Origin: Mesotaenium endlicherianum
Taxonomy: Eukaryota; Streptophyta; Zygnematophyceae; Zygnematales; Mesotaeniaceae
Assembly: GCA_009602735.1 (NCBI GenBank)
Contig: WELA01005788.1
Span: forward strand, 1-64,000
Reading direction: 5' to 3'
DNA length: 64,000 nt
Position numbers and translations under genes: made by a program. Shown piece after piece: positions 10,860 through 22,846 of the stretch; the stretch's first letter is position 1, and each line of letters begins with the position of its first letter. The notes below the pieces were generated by a model. It did not search any database. It worked only from the letters and a program-made list of their open reading frames with translations, and was not told where the DNA came from.

Positions 10860-12700
10860 TATTTCTTAGGCTTTTTACCTTTCTCGATGACGCGTCGCCT
10901 CTCCTGCGGTGAGGGGTATGTTAGGCGCCTCCGGATGGGCTGCCTCAGGAACATTTCCTCGTCGACTGCAGTCCAACTGGTCCCGGTTCCTCCTTCTTCA
11001 CGTGGCCGAGGTTGGTTTGCCATTGGAAAACTTGCGGGATCTGTCCTAGGGCTGATCGCCCAGCCCCATTCTTGCTCAATAATAGCCATGCGGGCGACGG
11101 TCGTACCATACTCCTCCCTTGCGGGTGGTGTGACCATCCATGCCTGCGCCAATGTTTGCGACCTTTGAGGTGCAGCTAGTCGTGCAAGAAAGGCATCATC
11201 TGCTGCGGTCAAGCGACTGATGGTGTTTCTCAGATCCATCAGTTCCCATTCTGGGATTGCAGGTATCATGGGAGCAGGCTCCTCCGACCTCTGTATCCTA
11301 AGATCTGATAGTTGCAACAAGGGCGTGTTCATGCCTGGCGGCACACTAATGCCCAATGCCATTGCCCTGCGAACCAAACCGTCCTCTCCCTCTTTCTGCA
11401 GAATATCCCGCAGAGGCGGAGGAGGTGGGACTGTGGTTCCTCGCGGAACGCCCTCTCTCTGAGCTTTCCCCTTATGCTCAAAATATTGCTTTAGCATCCT
11501 CCTAAAAGATTGCGTTACCCTCACGGGCCACCTTCCTTGGTCTGCTTGCGCGACTTTCGGACTTTCCTTGTGCTGTCTCCACTTTAGCAGTGCAGGCAGT
11601 CACCTCCTGCCGTTGCGGCGGTTGTGCGGTTGACTTGGGTTCTGCCACTGGAAGACTGTCAGAAGGAGAACCGGATGTTGGCGACCCTAATTCTTCATAA
11701 AGGTCTGCCGGGCTTGGCCCCATCAGGTGGTCAGCTACCCAGTCGTCTGTCCTCAACTCCTGTAAGTCAAGCACATCCAACTCTGGCGTGGGAAAACGTG
11801 GAATTTCTTCCCTGATGTCCCCTTTGAGTGATGGCAACTCCAACTCCAAGAGGCCTTGCATTTCTGCATCCTCTTCCTCCTCCAGCTTCTCTGTTCCAGG
11901 AGACGGCAATTCTTCATCCCCTCCTGTGTTGAGCCTCGCCATGTTGATGATGGCTGACTGTAGAGCGAGAGCTGCTTTCGCCACTTTCTCTTCCTTGAGT
12001 CGAGGGGCGTCTGCTTCCAGCAACTGCGCCATGATTTGCCTGGTGATCGACTCAGCTGTGCTGCCAACTGTGTCTTGTGGCTGCCCTTTAGCCTCTGGCT
12101 TTGGGCTCATCAGAACAAGTGTGGCGGGCAACCTCTTGGCTGTCTCCTTCTTGCGTTCTTCAAAAATCACCTCCAGGCAAATGGTCTTTGCAGACCCTCC
12201 AGAATTTCCTGAATTATGACTGCATTCTTTGGCCCATTCGCCAATATTGCACTGGCGTTCTTCATTTCTTGATGTTACCGCGTGTGGGGATGGGCTCCCG
12301 AAGACCTGGTCTGGGGCCATGTTTCGTAACTCAGAATTGGTATATTCCTCCCATTCCGGCTTCCTCCCAATTACTTGGTCGGAGCGTTCTGCAGATGCTG
12401 GGACCTCCTGTGATTTGCTTACTGCAGCGCTCACCAAAGGGTTTGCTGCACCAGTTGCCTGGTCTTCCATGGTTGCGTCTTCTCGCAGCCTCCGCAGCTC
12501 TCTTTCCAGAGGGTCGCGTAGGGTCGCCATTCGATTGTCAGTTTGCGTCAATAGGTCTTGACACCTGGTCAGACCCACCACTCTGGTTTCTCTGAGTGTT
12601 TCATCTTTGTCAGCCTCAGCTGCGTCTCTTTCAACACCATATTCTTTTTGTTGCTGATACGCTTTCCTTATAGCTCTCTGATCAGAGGTTGGCACCACAT
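10860..12700 (-). other. Low-complexity linker between methyltransferase and RT, element 2
   Basis: Coding-capable stretch between the methyltransferase domain and reverse transcriptase, rich in Glu, Pro, Ser, Arg and Gln with acidic runs (around 11780-11930). No domain was recognised. It may be a flexible spacer in the polyprotein or the remains of further domains. Part of the same broken element. Confidence 0.55.
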
Positions 12701-12764
12701 AGAGTCCAATTGTTACTGGCCTCGGCCTGGGCATAGGCTTGTCAGAGAACGTCATCTGTTGCCA

Positions 12765-13730
12765 AGTCATAATCGTCTCTACCAACCATGTCATGGAGTA
12801 ATGTCCAATCATATTGCCGAATATCTTCCCAGCGTTGTCCTGTCCCACCTTTGCAACAATTTCTTGTGCAATGGAGCTGGGTACCCCCAGGCACCTTCCC
12901 TTCTCTTCAGCTGTCGGCTCTCTCCACTGAGCTTCTCTGTGGTGCACATCTTTGACCATGCCTGGTCCTCCATTCACGAAAGCGCGTGATCCTGGGTATG
13001 CTGTGGAGGTGGGCAGCACCACCCTCGGCCGGCCTGGCTCGTTGACGACGTACTGTGGGTAAGAATCCCTCCTGATCACTGGCTTGGTTTCCACCATCAG
13101 TGCTTCTCCCACAGATACTGCCGTTGGCATGCGCCGCGTAATCTCCTCCATCTCCCTCAGGATTTCAATGGACATGCCGTTGGTCCAGAATAGTCTGGCC
13201 CGGTGTGAGAGTCCTCCGTGCCTGGCGTCGTTGATCAATACATGATGACCCAAGGTGGAGTCAAAAACCAGCCATGGATCTCCTGGCTTCATCTGGTTGT
13301 AATCCATCCCTGGATGTACATTCTCAATCACAAACACTGGTGGGTAGCGATGCTGGCATTCCCGCAGCATACTGATGATCTTCACCATCCTTCCCCAGTG
13401 TTGTGCTTGCGGGTCATCGAATCCCCTCCTGTTCCCAGCTTGTGAGAAAGGTTGACAAGGGAATCCCGCAAAAATGCAGTCAATCCTGTGATCATACAGG
13501 TCCTCAGACTTCACATCGAGAATGTTTCCTCCAGCAAGACGCACCACACTAGTAGGCACCAATGCCTTGAAATGATACATTAGCCGCATCTGACTCATGA
13601 CCTCCTCAAATGCTGTAAAAACACTCTCATCATTGTCCACATACAGCACTTTGGATACCTGGATACCTCGCTGAATCAGCGCGATGGTTCCAGTACCAAG
13701 TCTGACGAACAATTCCAGCACTACTACTCC
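12765..13730 (-). other. C5-cytosine DNA methyltransferase domain in element 2
   Basis: Minus-strand domain of about 320 residues with the motifs of C5-cytosine DNA methyltransferases in the usual, unpermuted order: motif I V-L-E-L-F-x3-G-T-G (AdoMet binding, near 13720), acidic motif II (near 13635), motif IV G-F-P-C-Q-P-F-S-Q with the catalytic Cys at about 13455, motif VI V-I-E-N-V (near 13320), motif VIII S-H-R-A-R-L-F-W (near 13200) and motif X G-N-M-I-G-H (near 12815). Motif I and VIII wording is closest to the DNMT3/DRM branch, while P-C-Q-P-F-S is the general form. It follows the protease in the same reading frame. Published work describes methyltransferases captured by charophyte and dinoflagellate retrotransposons; this looks like such a case. 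The host element is broken, so activity from this copy is not assumed. Confidence 0.92.
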
Positions 13731-14069
13731 TCTCCTGCGGAAAGGATCTTCCATCCTCACAATGCCTTGCGGCAATGGTTCTACTCCAGGCATCAAATTG
13801 GCAGCAGTCTTAACTGGATAAGGAACTGGCAGCAGCTCTTGCGGGCCACGGTCCCTGTTACTCACAGCTTCTAGTTGCTCCATAATCCAAGGTTGCCAAA
13901 CCAAGGGAGTCGGCATGTTGATGCTGGTGTAGATCTTCTCTTCGCGTTGCATGATGAGGTCATAATGGTCTGGATACTGGTTATTCACACAACAGTCTAG
14001 CAGTCCGTAGTTTGCTTCTCCTGAGCAAACCATTTGTACAGGAATTTCTCCTGTCGGTTGCCGATCTGT

Positions 14070-14402
14070 CGACTGGTAAGTCACCCTCTGCTTCCGCAGG
14101 TCGATGACCATACCCAGGGGAATCAGAGCTTCTGTCCCCAATAGAATATCATAGTTTTCTGCCTCTGTCACTGTACACTCTATGAGCAGTGACGCTTCCT
14201 CAAGTTTCCCCAAGTTTACTGTGATTTCCACAGTCTTGCGGGTGATTCCACAAGACTTTGAAATCTGCCCAGATGCAGTCCTCAGCTGGAAAGGACTTTC
14301 TTTCAGGTCCCTTGCCGTCAATCCCAGAGCTTTCACAGCTCGCTTTCCCAAGATTACTGGCTGTGCGCCAGTGTCCAATAGGATATTAGGAGCGGCCCAG
14401 TT
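14070..14402 (-). other. Aspartic protease domain of element 2
   Basis: About 110 residues with L-L-D-T-G-A-Q-P-V active-site loop and a later I-L-L-G-T-E strand, the signature of retropepsins. It stands directly ahead of the methyltransferase domain, so protease and methyltransferase would be made as neighbouring parts of one polyprotein. Confidence 0.88.
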
Positions 14403-14429
14403 GTTAAACGTCAAAATTCTATCCTAGTT

Positions 14430-16330
14430 CTGCACTCTCACAATGCTGAAATTAGTAGACAGCGAAGCGCTGTTCGCGCCTTCCTCGGCTAGGTCCAGCT
14501 GCTGTCTAGCTTCCTCAATCGTGAAAGGGTATGTAAGACGCAGATCAGCAAGTGAAAGACAAGGAATGTGCTGAATCCGGTGTTCCACCAGAGCTTTCAG
14601 CTTTTCCAGCGAAAAACTAAATGCGTTGCGTGGCCCGGGCTTGGCTTGTCGTAGCTGCGCAATCTCGTTCTCATCGAGAGTGATTCGAAAAGTCTGAGGA
14701 AGCTTCCCAGCATTCCTTGGAACCAGACGGTCATGATCTGCGCGCTCCGCAGCCGTTGCAGCCACGGCCTTCTCAGGCGTCAGCTTCTCGCCTTTGCAGA
14801 CGATCTTTTTGGCCACATCTGCATCGTAATAGACATTAGGCACTTTTAGTCTTGCAAATTGAGCTTTCAACTCTGCAATTTCTGCACTCATAGCATCATA
14901 CTTCTGATTACCCTTCCGATTACCCGAGTTATCTTTCTCCTTTTTCTTACCTTTATCTGCCTCTTTCGTGGCAGCATTAGCCCATGGTGGTTTCAGGTTT
15001 GGGTTCTTGGACCAACACTCATCTTTTGAGTGTCCCTTTTTACTGCAATGTGCGCATACCTGCGCCTTGCTAGCAGACAATTGCTTAGCATCCGGGTACG
15101 GACAATCTCTCTTTTGATGTCCTGATTTCCCGCAGTTCCAACAGCCCTCTGCTGTCTCAGCAGTGTTGGCGTGCTTAGCAAATCTATTAAAAGACCCGCT
15201 CTTTTTCTTAAACTGAAAATTAGAGCTATTGGCCTTGGGTTGAAAGGATTCCTCCCTTCTCTCAGAAGCCATAAGCGTCCTAGAAGCCTCCTTGTACCAG
15301 ACTTTACCTTCCTCGACATTGCGTGCTATTTCAGCAGCCTCGTCAATGTTCCAGTCAATTCCGCGTTTCGCAGATAGGTGCGGCCTGACCTCCCGATCTG
15401 TATCTTTACCCAGACACAACAAGAATTTTTTAGCCACAATCCTAGGCTCATAGATTCCTGCCTTCTTGGCAAGGTCTACCAATCTGGATTTGACCTCCAT
15501 CACTGTCTGTTAATGCAGCTAAGTCTACGCTCTCAACAAGTGCAGCAGGTATCGCCCTTCGTGATGACAAAGCGGACAAGCGGGCTTTCGCAGCCTCTTT
15601 CTGAATTTTCAAATCTCTCGCCTTCTTTTGCTCGTCAAACGCCCATTCCTGGGTAAGGTGCTCATCCTTCCGAAATTGGCGATACAGCAACAAGGAATCC
15701 TTGTCCAAGTACTGAACCAAGCTTATAATAGCGACTGACTGAGTGTAAGAAGAATCCTTTCGGATTTTCTTAAAGAAGTCAGCCCAATAGATCTCATCAA
15801 ACTCTTCGAAAGTGAGACTATTTCCACTGGTTCGACCACTAAAACACTTTGTAGACAGCTTGAACTTAGGATTTTCATCCTTATCATCACCAGTCATTTC
15901 GAGTGGTGACCAAGACTCACTATCTTTATCCCACACGTCGTGCTCTCTGCCCGAATTGGGTACAAAAGCTCGCGCGTAATACGGATTCACACCGTTCGTG
16001 GCAGTATGGCGAGACTCGTCTCTCGACGGTTGCTCACTCCACAGGTTATCCGTGTGCTCAAATGTCTCACTTTCTCGTGGACTCTGGCTTGAATCAGAAC
16101 CTTCCACAGGCTCCACAGAGTAGTAGAGTCTTCCACTCCTCAACTGCATGTACAGTTGAATTTCTCCGGGTCCCCTTCCAGGTTGAGCACCGGCAGCCCT
16201 CAGAGGCCTCAATCCCCAATTTGCTTGGGGATTTCTATTCACCTGAACCACAGAACCGAAGTTCTCAGAAGTAGGACGGAAGTCTCTTACTTCCACATAG
16301 GCTTTATGCCTTAAGGTTCTTGGATTCACA
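14430..16330 (-). pseudogene. gag region of element 2, with two zinc knuckles
   Basis: The start (about 16330-15900) is polar. A helical capsid-like stretch rich in Trp, Phe and Leu follows (about 15890-15600). Two CCHC zinc knuckles, C-W-N-C-G-K-S-G-H and C-A-H-C-S-K-K-G-H, lie near 15145-15015. A Lys-rich stretch comes next and the region ends before the protease. Zinc knuckles bind the RNA genome during packaging. Broken; annotated as a fossil. Confidence 0.85.
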
Positions 16331-16728
16331 GGTGAGCAAATTTTAGTTTGCAGAAATCACACTCTAAGCAGCTTGACATGCAACGTCAGATTCAGAGAAA
16401 ATCGCCCTTCAGGCTCTCGCTTAACTTCCACAAGTCAGCTTACAAAACTCTGAAACTAAGTCTATGCTGGCCTGGGTCAAGCTCTTCACTTAACACCGCG
16501 CCTTAACAGCTCTTCACTGCCAGGCTGGGCTCACTCAGTTCTTCACTGAGAGCTTTATCTGTCAATACTACTACTCTCTCTTGGAGATGCGAATGCGACT
16601 TCTGAGAACTTGGAAATCAACACACAACTCACCATTTTAAGGCTGCTTCATACACACACTCGTGGCGTTCGGCCGGCCCTGTGCTGATCTCCTAGCAGAT
16701 TCTATTCTGCAGTTCTCCGTTCTAACCG
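16331..16728 (-). other. Leader between gag and 5' LTR, element 2
   Basis: About 400 bp without convincing coding capacity. The motif AGYTCTTCACT occurs three times in window orientation (about 16480-16545). No standard tRNA primer-binding site starting TGG was found next to the LTR, so the primer of this family is unclear. Confidence 0.6.
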
Positions 16729-17497
16729 TGAGATTCCCTTTTGGGAACTCCTACGATCCTAACTTATCTATGATACACAGAAGAATCTTCGGTGTCGTCA
16801 AAAGCGTGGGGCTTTGGCCCTCCAGTGGCCTTGGGAACTCCTTCTTCTTCTTTGCCCTTCTTTGCTTTCCTTCTGCTTCTTGGCAAAGGTGCGTGCGAGT
16901 GAATGACATGTCTCAGGCAAGATTCGTGCCTTTCACAGGCACCACGCAGCGTCATCTTTCGAGAATGCCGTGGTTAGTCACACAACTTAGCTGCATGTCG
17001 CCTCTGCCTAGCCATGCTCAACTCAACCTCGTAGTCACTCAGCATGCATGCACACCTTGTGACTGTCGCGCGTGGCTGCTTAGCTTCTCAGCTGGCCGTC
17101 ACGCCTAATTGGCTTATGGCTAAGAAGTCCTGAGTGGCGTGCAAGCAAATGCCACTTGCTCAAGTTTTCCCAACCGGGCGGCCGTAACCTATCTTGGCAT
17201 TGCAGCCATGTCCTGACTTAATCTGCCAGTCACACAGTACCTGACCTGGTGCTTGCTGGGCGGCTCATTGCTGATCCCCAGCTCCTAGCCTCGCGGCTGT
17301 CTTGTCAAAACCTCCCCCCATCCCTGGGTGTGGGGCACACTGACATTGACTCCTGGCCAGTGGTCTTGACGCCGCCATAACCGTTGACTGCGATGTAATC
17401 AGTGAAGTGGTCGGTGAGTCAATGTTGACTTTCAGTACTAGGTGGCCGTAGCTTGCGCTGCGCGTGCAACACCGTCAAACGGGTAATAGTCGCGACA
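16729..17497 (-). repeat. 5' LTR of element 2
   Basis: 769 bp, the same length as and about 99.2% identical to 6535-7303. It starts TGAGATTCCC and ends CGCGACA in window orientation. Confidence 0.93.
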
Positions 17498-20400
17498 GTC
17501 GTTTGGAAGGTGACTTGATGCGCTATACTTTAGTGATATGGAACGCTAGCAAAGGTCAACATATGAATGCGTAAAGCAAGGTCAAAGTCGGCCTTCCTAG
17601 GTCGATGGTCGACACACGTGTGGCCCGGCTTGGGCGACGGTGCCGACCTAATGAGTCATGACAGTATAGCCAATAGATAATTATATCAATAATAAAACAA
17701 CGGCTGAGGTATTCTAGCAAACTTTATAGCTTAAATAAACTCAGCCACCGTCGGTTGTTCCATGGAGGGATATCCCACCAAGGGGTAAGAATAAAGGAAA
17801 TAACAAATCAATAATACCTCATATGATTGGTGATTAAGAGCTACTTAAAGATCAACTCCACTCACGTTATCCATCATAAAATTACAAAATTAACTTTCAA
17901 ACTACCATAGCCCCAAGGCTAAAAATTGGCACAATGCCATTGTTACATGGATGTCCAATTTTTTCTAAGCTAATGTCACTATAACCATAATTAAGACCAA
18001 GCTTCTGTACTTTCACACATTTTCTTGAAAGTTTGCCACATGTGCTTGAAGCAAGGGAGGTCTAGCATAAGGAGCAGCAGGCTAGGGTTGCAAGTAGCAA
18101 TGGTCTACGTGTTGCCCGTAGCCAGTGCATCTGTGACATCGCACATGTGCGAATCTATCTCCTAATCTCCTGCTATATAAAGGGTTTTATTGTGGGTATG
18201 TGTAAGGCCTCCTGGGCTGGTTGTACTTAGGTTTTAACGTTTCCCCTACCCCCACTAAGTGGCCCGTAACCCTTGGGTTCCACTATTCTATCTCCCCTAG
18301 GATTGGGTTCTTTAGCCTTGTTCATATGTTTAACCAACATATATTTCCAATCACTCTCGTCCTCATTTATTGTAAATTTGTAAGATGCTTCATTAATCAC
18401 AGACCATGCTGTTGGGGTGCTAAGATTTGTTTCATATGCAAGGTCAAGATGTCCACACCTTCTTGAGCGGCTTTCTTGATGGCGACGATATCGCCGTCAC
18501 TAAGTGCTCTGGTGTGAAAGCGTCCTGATCCTGTTCAAGAAGACCTTTTTTACTCTCTAACTCTTTGAGTACCTTTCCCGCTGGCCCTCTCATTCTCTAA
18601 CTGTAACAAGAAATTCTTTTCTACATCAGGTTTCCTCTCTCCTGTGGCCTCCTTGCCGCCTTTGCTCTTATCTTTGGATGTCATGGCTGGAGATGTTATT
18701 TGAATGCAATCCTGTTTGTTTTCCGTAAAAAATTTGCACAAGCAGTAAAAACGAACTCAGACGTTCATTTTGTACAGAAGAGACAAGCAATTGCATGCAC
18801 TCGAGCTTAAGCCATGGCGGCTGCAATCGTGCTCACTACTTTTGCTACCGTGCAATGAGTAGGTAGGATTTATTGGCTTGATTAAGTGTCAATTTCGTCA
18901 TTGGCAAATTTGAGTCAAATTCGCAATCTAATTTTGTCGTTTGCCCATTGCAAACCTTGTTACAATATATTTCATATATCAAAACATCATTATTGTTGTG
19001 GACCAGTTTACGAGTGATGTACCAAGAATGTCATAAATGTACACAATCATTATGTAATGAGTTAGCTAGAGTTGTAACTTGTGTATGAGCATCGAGCTGT
19101 CCTGCTTTGTGTGATTATTGTATGATTGCGGCATGAGCTATATAAAGAGACGAAAGAGAATGTAATGACTGATCGTTTGCTTGGAGTAAGATGGAGATGA
19201 CGATTTGGCAAGTGGAGCCTTCTTTCTTCAACAACTATACTAATTAAAATAAAGGCAATTCAGTACCTAAGTTGCTCTTGAATTTTGAAAGCGTGCAGTA
19301 TGCAGATGATGAACATAGTGCTATTTAAGATAGAAGCAGACAGAGGAGTATGTACTCTTTTGCAATAGCATACATGAAGTATGATGATAGATTGGTCATA
19401 GAAAATTTAATTTGGAGCAGAAGTACACTATAAGAAATAAAATGATATTTGTGGGAGGTCGGGAGTGGTCGGGAGCCACTAGAGATTGCACTACTCCGGA
19501 TTTGCTCAACTGCTGCGCCTTTGAACCTTGAAAGGGTTTGCAGCCTGCACGTTGCTGTATAAATAGAAATAAGTGTTGCTCGCTCTTTTGGACGATCGTC
19601 ACGTTCTGAAATAATTCTCACTCGTGACCCGGTCCAGGTGGCAGTCACATATGTGCGCAAATTGACATGTAAAACAAAAAGTTTTCAAACAAATTTAAAT
19701 TAAACAGAGGAGTCCCTATAGAGTGGCGTCGATCTTATACGGCGGTTACCTAGTACCGACCAGTACACGTGTTGTAATTAATTTGTTCATTATTTAATTA
19801 ATTGCATATATCACTAAATATATATTACGTCAACATACTTACATGTGCAAATTCTTTTAAATGTATGTGTGTTGATATAATGCGAGGTTACTCACTTTGT
19901 CAAAAAGGTTAGCAAGATGACTTGAACATCATAGAGTGGTTCGCTGTCTTTGTCGACCGAGGTCAACAGTATATATATTTGTAATATATTGTAAGTAGAC
20001 CAATATGTAGACATAGTAAAGTTGCGTGATAATAATCAGTAAGCTTATTACCGTTCGACTCAGTACGCAGAGGATTGATGTATTCATTTAAATGATTATT
20101 ATAGATTGGCACATGTGACCAATCATTTTTGTATGCTGAAAATCAGGAGGATGACTGGGATTTGGTGAACCGATGTCCTACTAGTGCGTTAAATCCTGGG
20201 TAGGCGGAGCCGTTGTTAGTTAGCTAAACAATGAGGACTTCAGTCAACCGACCAAATAATATGGTCGTTATACTTAGATCCGCGGATCCCTACTTCCCAC
20301 AAAACGACGTATCTTGCGTTGTGCTCAACCAGGTGGTCTCTAAGTATATAGCAAGCTAGGATCTTGTGGTCCCTCATTCTGAACAGTAGGCTTTACACTC

Positions 20401-21179
20401 AGATTTCTACTTGCAAGTCATGTGGTGCACTTTTGGTTCGTTCTGATGAACAACTTTTTTACGCAAATTGATATGGCGGCTTTTTCTATGCATCAAATGT
20501 AGCGAACGAGAGCTTTTCAAAATTTTCTCGGCAAGACGCGTCCGTTGTCGTTAAGTTTGCTCGTACTGACAGAGTTATTGCTTCTGAGGTCCACGGGTCA
20601 CAAGTGGACAGCATCCATGGTTATGCACCTGAGTCAACAGGATATGTTTTAGCCATGTTGTGGTCATCTAAATGAGAAGGCCTTTGCTATTCAGTCCTCT
20701 GATGTTGTTTGTGTGCTTATACATGCTTGTATGCCTGGTAGGCAATAGTCCATGAGTTTCTAAAGAATAATTTATTGTCCTCAAGTTCGTCTCTTTCTTG
20801 TACCTTGAGTTAGTGTGCAACTATGGGACACTACATAAGTGAGTCAAGGGGTATATGGACAAGTAAAACGAAATCATTATAAGGGCGAAGATTACTCCTT
20901 GTTTTACACGCTTTCAACTACCTCTGATCTTACATATGTAAATAAAATATATTATGTGAATAAGCAAGATTCATTTCACGTGTATTTCATAACTAGGACT
21001 GGCTGTCAAAGAATATGTGTCAGTAAGTTGACCTCACAGGTCTTTAGCCAGCTACTCTCGGGTGAGTCATGATACTAAATATGGGTTGAAATTAGGCTAT
21101 TGCACCTTAACTATAGTTAAAAAAACCAAAATTCATTTACTATTATGTTAAACAAAATTGATATATAAAATTATTACAT
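17498..21179. other. Gene-free interval with scattered LTR-like debris
   Basis: AT-rich and mostly without long open frames. TATA-like CTATATAAAG occurs near 18174 and 19138; the latter sits in a 250-bp stretch (about 19000-19240) that reads like a decayed LTR promoter. One short minus-strand open frame (18550-18741) is Lys/Glu-rich and not recognised. A diverged fragment of the element 1 LTR lies near 20158-20215. No host gene could be supported. Confidence 0.5.
20100..20260 (+). repeat. Diverged LTR fragment related to element 1
   Basis: The stretch around 20158-20215 (GGGATTTGGTGAACCGATG ... GGGTAGGCGGAGCC) lines up with 6122-6175 of the element 1 LTR at roughly three quarters identity by eye. 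Flanking similarity is weak, so ends are approximate. Confidence 0.5.
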
Positions 21180-22846
21180 TTCTTAACTCTATGTTCTTAT
21201 GGTACAAAGCGTGAATTTAAAAAATAGAGATTCTCAAACGCCGGCTGAAGCGTGCCTTCTTGGCTTCTGGCGGTCGTGGGAGTTCCTTCTTCTTTGCACC
21301 TTTCTCCTTCTTCTTCCTTCCTCACCTTCCTTCCGGTTTCTTGGCAATAAGTGAGAAAGAATGAGCGTAATGTATACACTGCTTGTGCTTTACTCAACAA
21401 CCTGCATGCATGTACCCTCAAAGTTAACGTTTAGCTTTATTTATGTCAAATCAGTGGTCATGTGCGCTTGCTTTGTAAGGATTGCGCGTGACAGCTTGAC
21501 CTCTAAGTCAGTGCCACGCTGACGTGGGTTTTGAGGCCACACCTCGTGTCGTGGCAGCAGCCTCGTGGCAGCGATTACTATGGGCCATAAGCTGAGGTGG
21601 CCTGTTGCCTTAGCTCTGCTGTCTCGGTAGCCGCTGATGTGGTCCGTGCTATCCTTAGCAGGGACATCTCCACGGTTGACCTGGCTAGCAATTCCCCACC
21701 CATTGTTGAGTGTCGAGATTGACCGGGTTTGCATGTGCTCACATTACACGTGTGACGGACTGAATTTACGTCCAATACAGACTTTACATGTCAGCATATA
21801 TGGTATGTGAGTTAGCAACTGATCATTTGTACCTAAGGGCTTCGTGACTTCCGCCACACGTGGCGCACCGTCCAACGAGCCATCAGTCGCGACAACAGCA
21901 CCCTCTACATTTCCATTTCATGGATTTCGAACTATATCAAATTGTGTCAATCGACACACAGAAACTTGTACGAATCTATGTCGTGCCTAATGTGTTGGAT
22001 CTAGGACACGTGTGATACTCCTCAACACGTACACCATCAACCTGGTCAACGTGTCGGTGGTTCCTCACGTGTGTGTGCCTTGCCTGGTCGACTCGTCGCT
22101 GCATCTCTACACGTGGGAAATCAACTTGGTCGATCGACCTTCGCACGTGTGTAGGTGTCAGGTTGCTTGTGATTGACCAATTTTTGATGATCCTGCACTG
22201 GCACCAGCCAGTGAGAGGGTTAGCATTCAGTGTTCTCACACTTAGCTTGTTCTCTCATAGCTCCTATTCAGGACTCAGTGAAATTTGCGATAAATTTTCT
22301 ACTTCTTATTCGACGTCACTTAGCATGCATGCACGCCTCGTGACTGTCGCGCGTGACATCTTGACTTCTCAATCAGCGTGCACGCGCATGTGGCCGTCGA
22401 GTTCATGTCCCCTGCGGTGGCATCGGCATCTCACTCATGGCAGCTCCATTGAAAGGCTGCTGCCGATCGGCCTGCTTGCTCAGCGTAGGCTGACTCGTTG
22501 TTTGCTAAGCCGACTGCTAGGTCAACTATCTTTGACTCTGCAATTGCTAAGCTAACTGCTAGGTCGGTTCTCGTGACTTGGCAGCTGCTGACATGGACCT
22601 TTTGTTGGTCCCGTCGAGGTCAACCCTGTAGCTGACTTGGCTGTCAAATACCCGCTCATCATGGAGCCTGGCTGAGCATGGCCTTTGACCTGCTTCGGTC
22701 ACGCTTGTGCCTGTCATAACTTTGACCGTCATTGCTGACTTTGTACGTGTCAAGAACCTCGGTCGGTGAGTCAACGTTGACTTTCCGTACCTGAGACAGC
22801 CGTGACTTGCGACACGCGTGCTGCGCCGTCAAACTGGTGATAGTCT
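21180..22846 (-). mobile_element. Internally deleted relative of element 2 (two LTRs and 3' internal stub)
   Basis: Two diverged copies of the element 2 LTR flank a short internal part. The first (about 21180-21896) shares the CTTCTTCTTTGC tract, the GCATGCATG region and the final GTCGCGACA. The second (about 22290-22846) shares GCATGCATGCACGCC, GTCGGTGAGTCAACGTTGAC and the final CAAACTGGTGATAGTC. Between them, 21950-22150 matches the non-coding end just inside the 3' LTR of element 2, including the CACGTG cluster. Everything from gag to PHD is gone. Divergence is far higher than between the element 2 LTRs, so it is much older. Confidence 0.8.
22007..22149. promoter_or_regulatory. CACGTG cluster in the old element 2 relative
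   Basis: CACGTG at 22007, 22066, 22110 and 22144, plus one CACGTA near 22026, in the same place relative to the LTR as the cluster at 7335-7433. Shared flanks include GTCGTGCCTAA, GTGTCGGTGG and GGTCGATCGACCT. Confidence 0.55.

Larger units (their letters stand above)
6535..17497 (-). mobile_element. Ty3/gypsy retrotransposon carrying a DNA methyltransferase and PHD finger (element 2)
   Basis: A 10,963-bp element on the minus strand bounded by two 769-bp direct repeats. Along its coding strand (right to left): 5' LTR, leader, gag with two zinc knuckles, protease and C5-cytosine methyltransferase, a low-complexity linker, RT, RNase H, integrase, PHD finger, a CACGTG cluster and the 3' LTR. 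The LTRs differ at about six positions by eye (about 99.2% identical), so the insertion is young, perhaps under one million years if a plant-like rate holds. The coding region is nevertheless interrupted in about six places, so this copy is a fossil; some boundaries could be natural frame changes of the family. No 5-bp target duplication could be matched, perhaps because of the N at 6528. Confidence 0.93.

Noticed and set aside
16331-16728. tRNA primer-binding site of element 2
   Set aside because: No TGG-type site adjoins the 5' LTR on the minus strand, so none is annotated.
18550-18741. Short Lys/Glu-rich minus-strand open frame
   Set aside because: Too short and unmatched; could be gag debris but evidence is insufficient.
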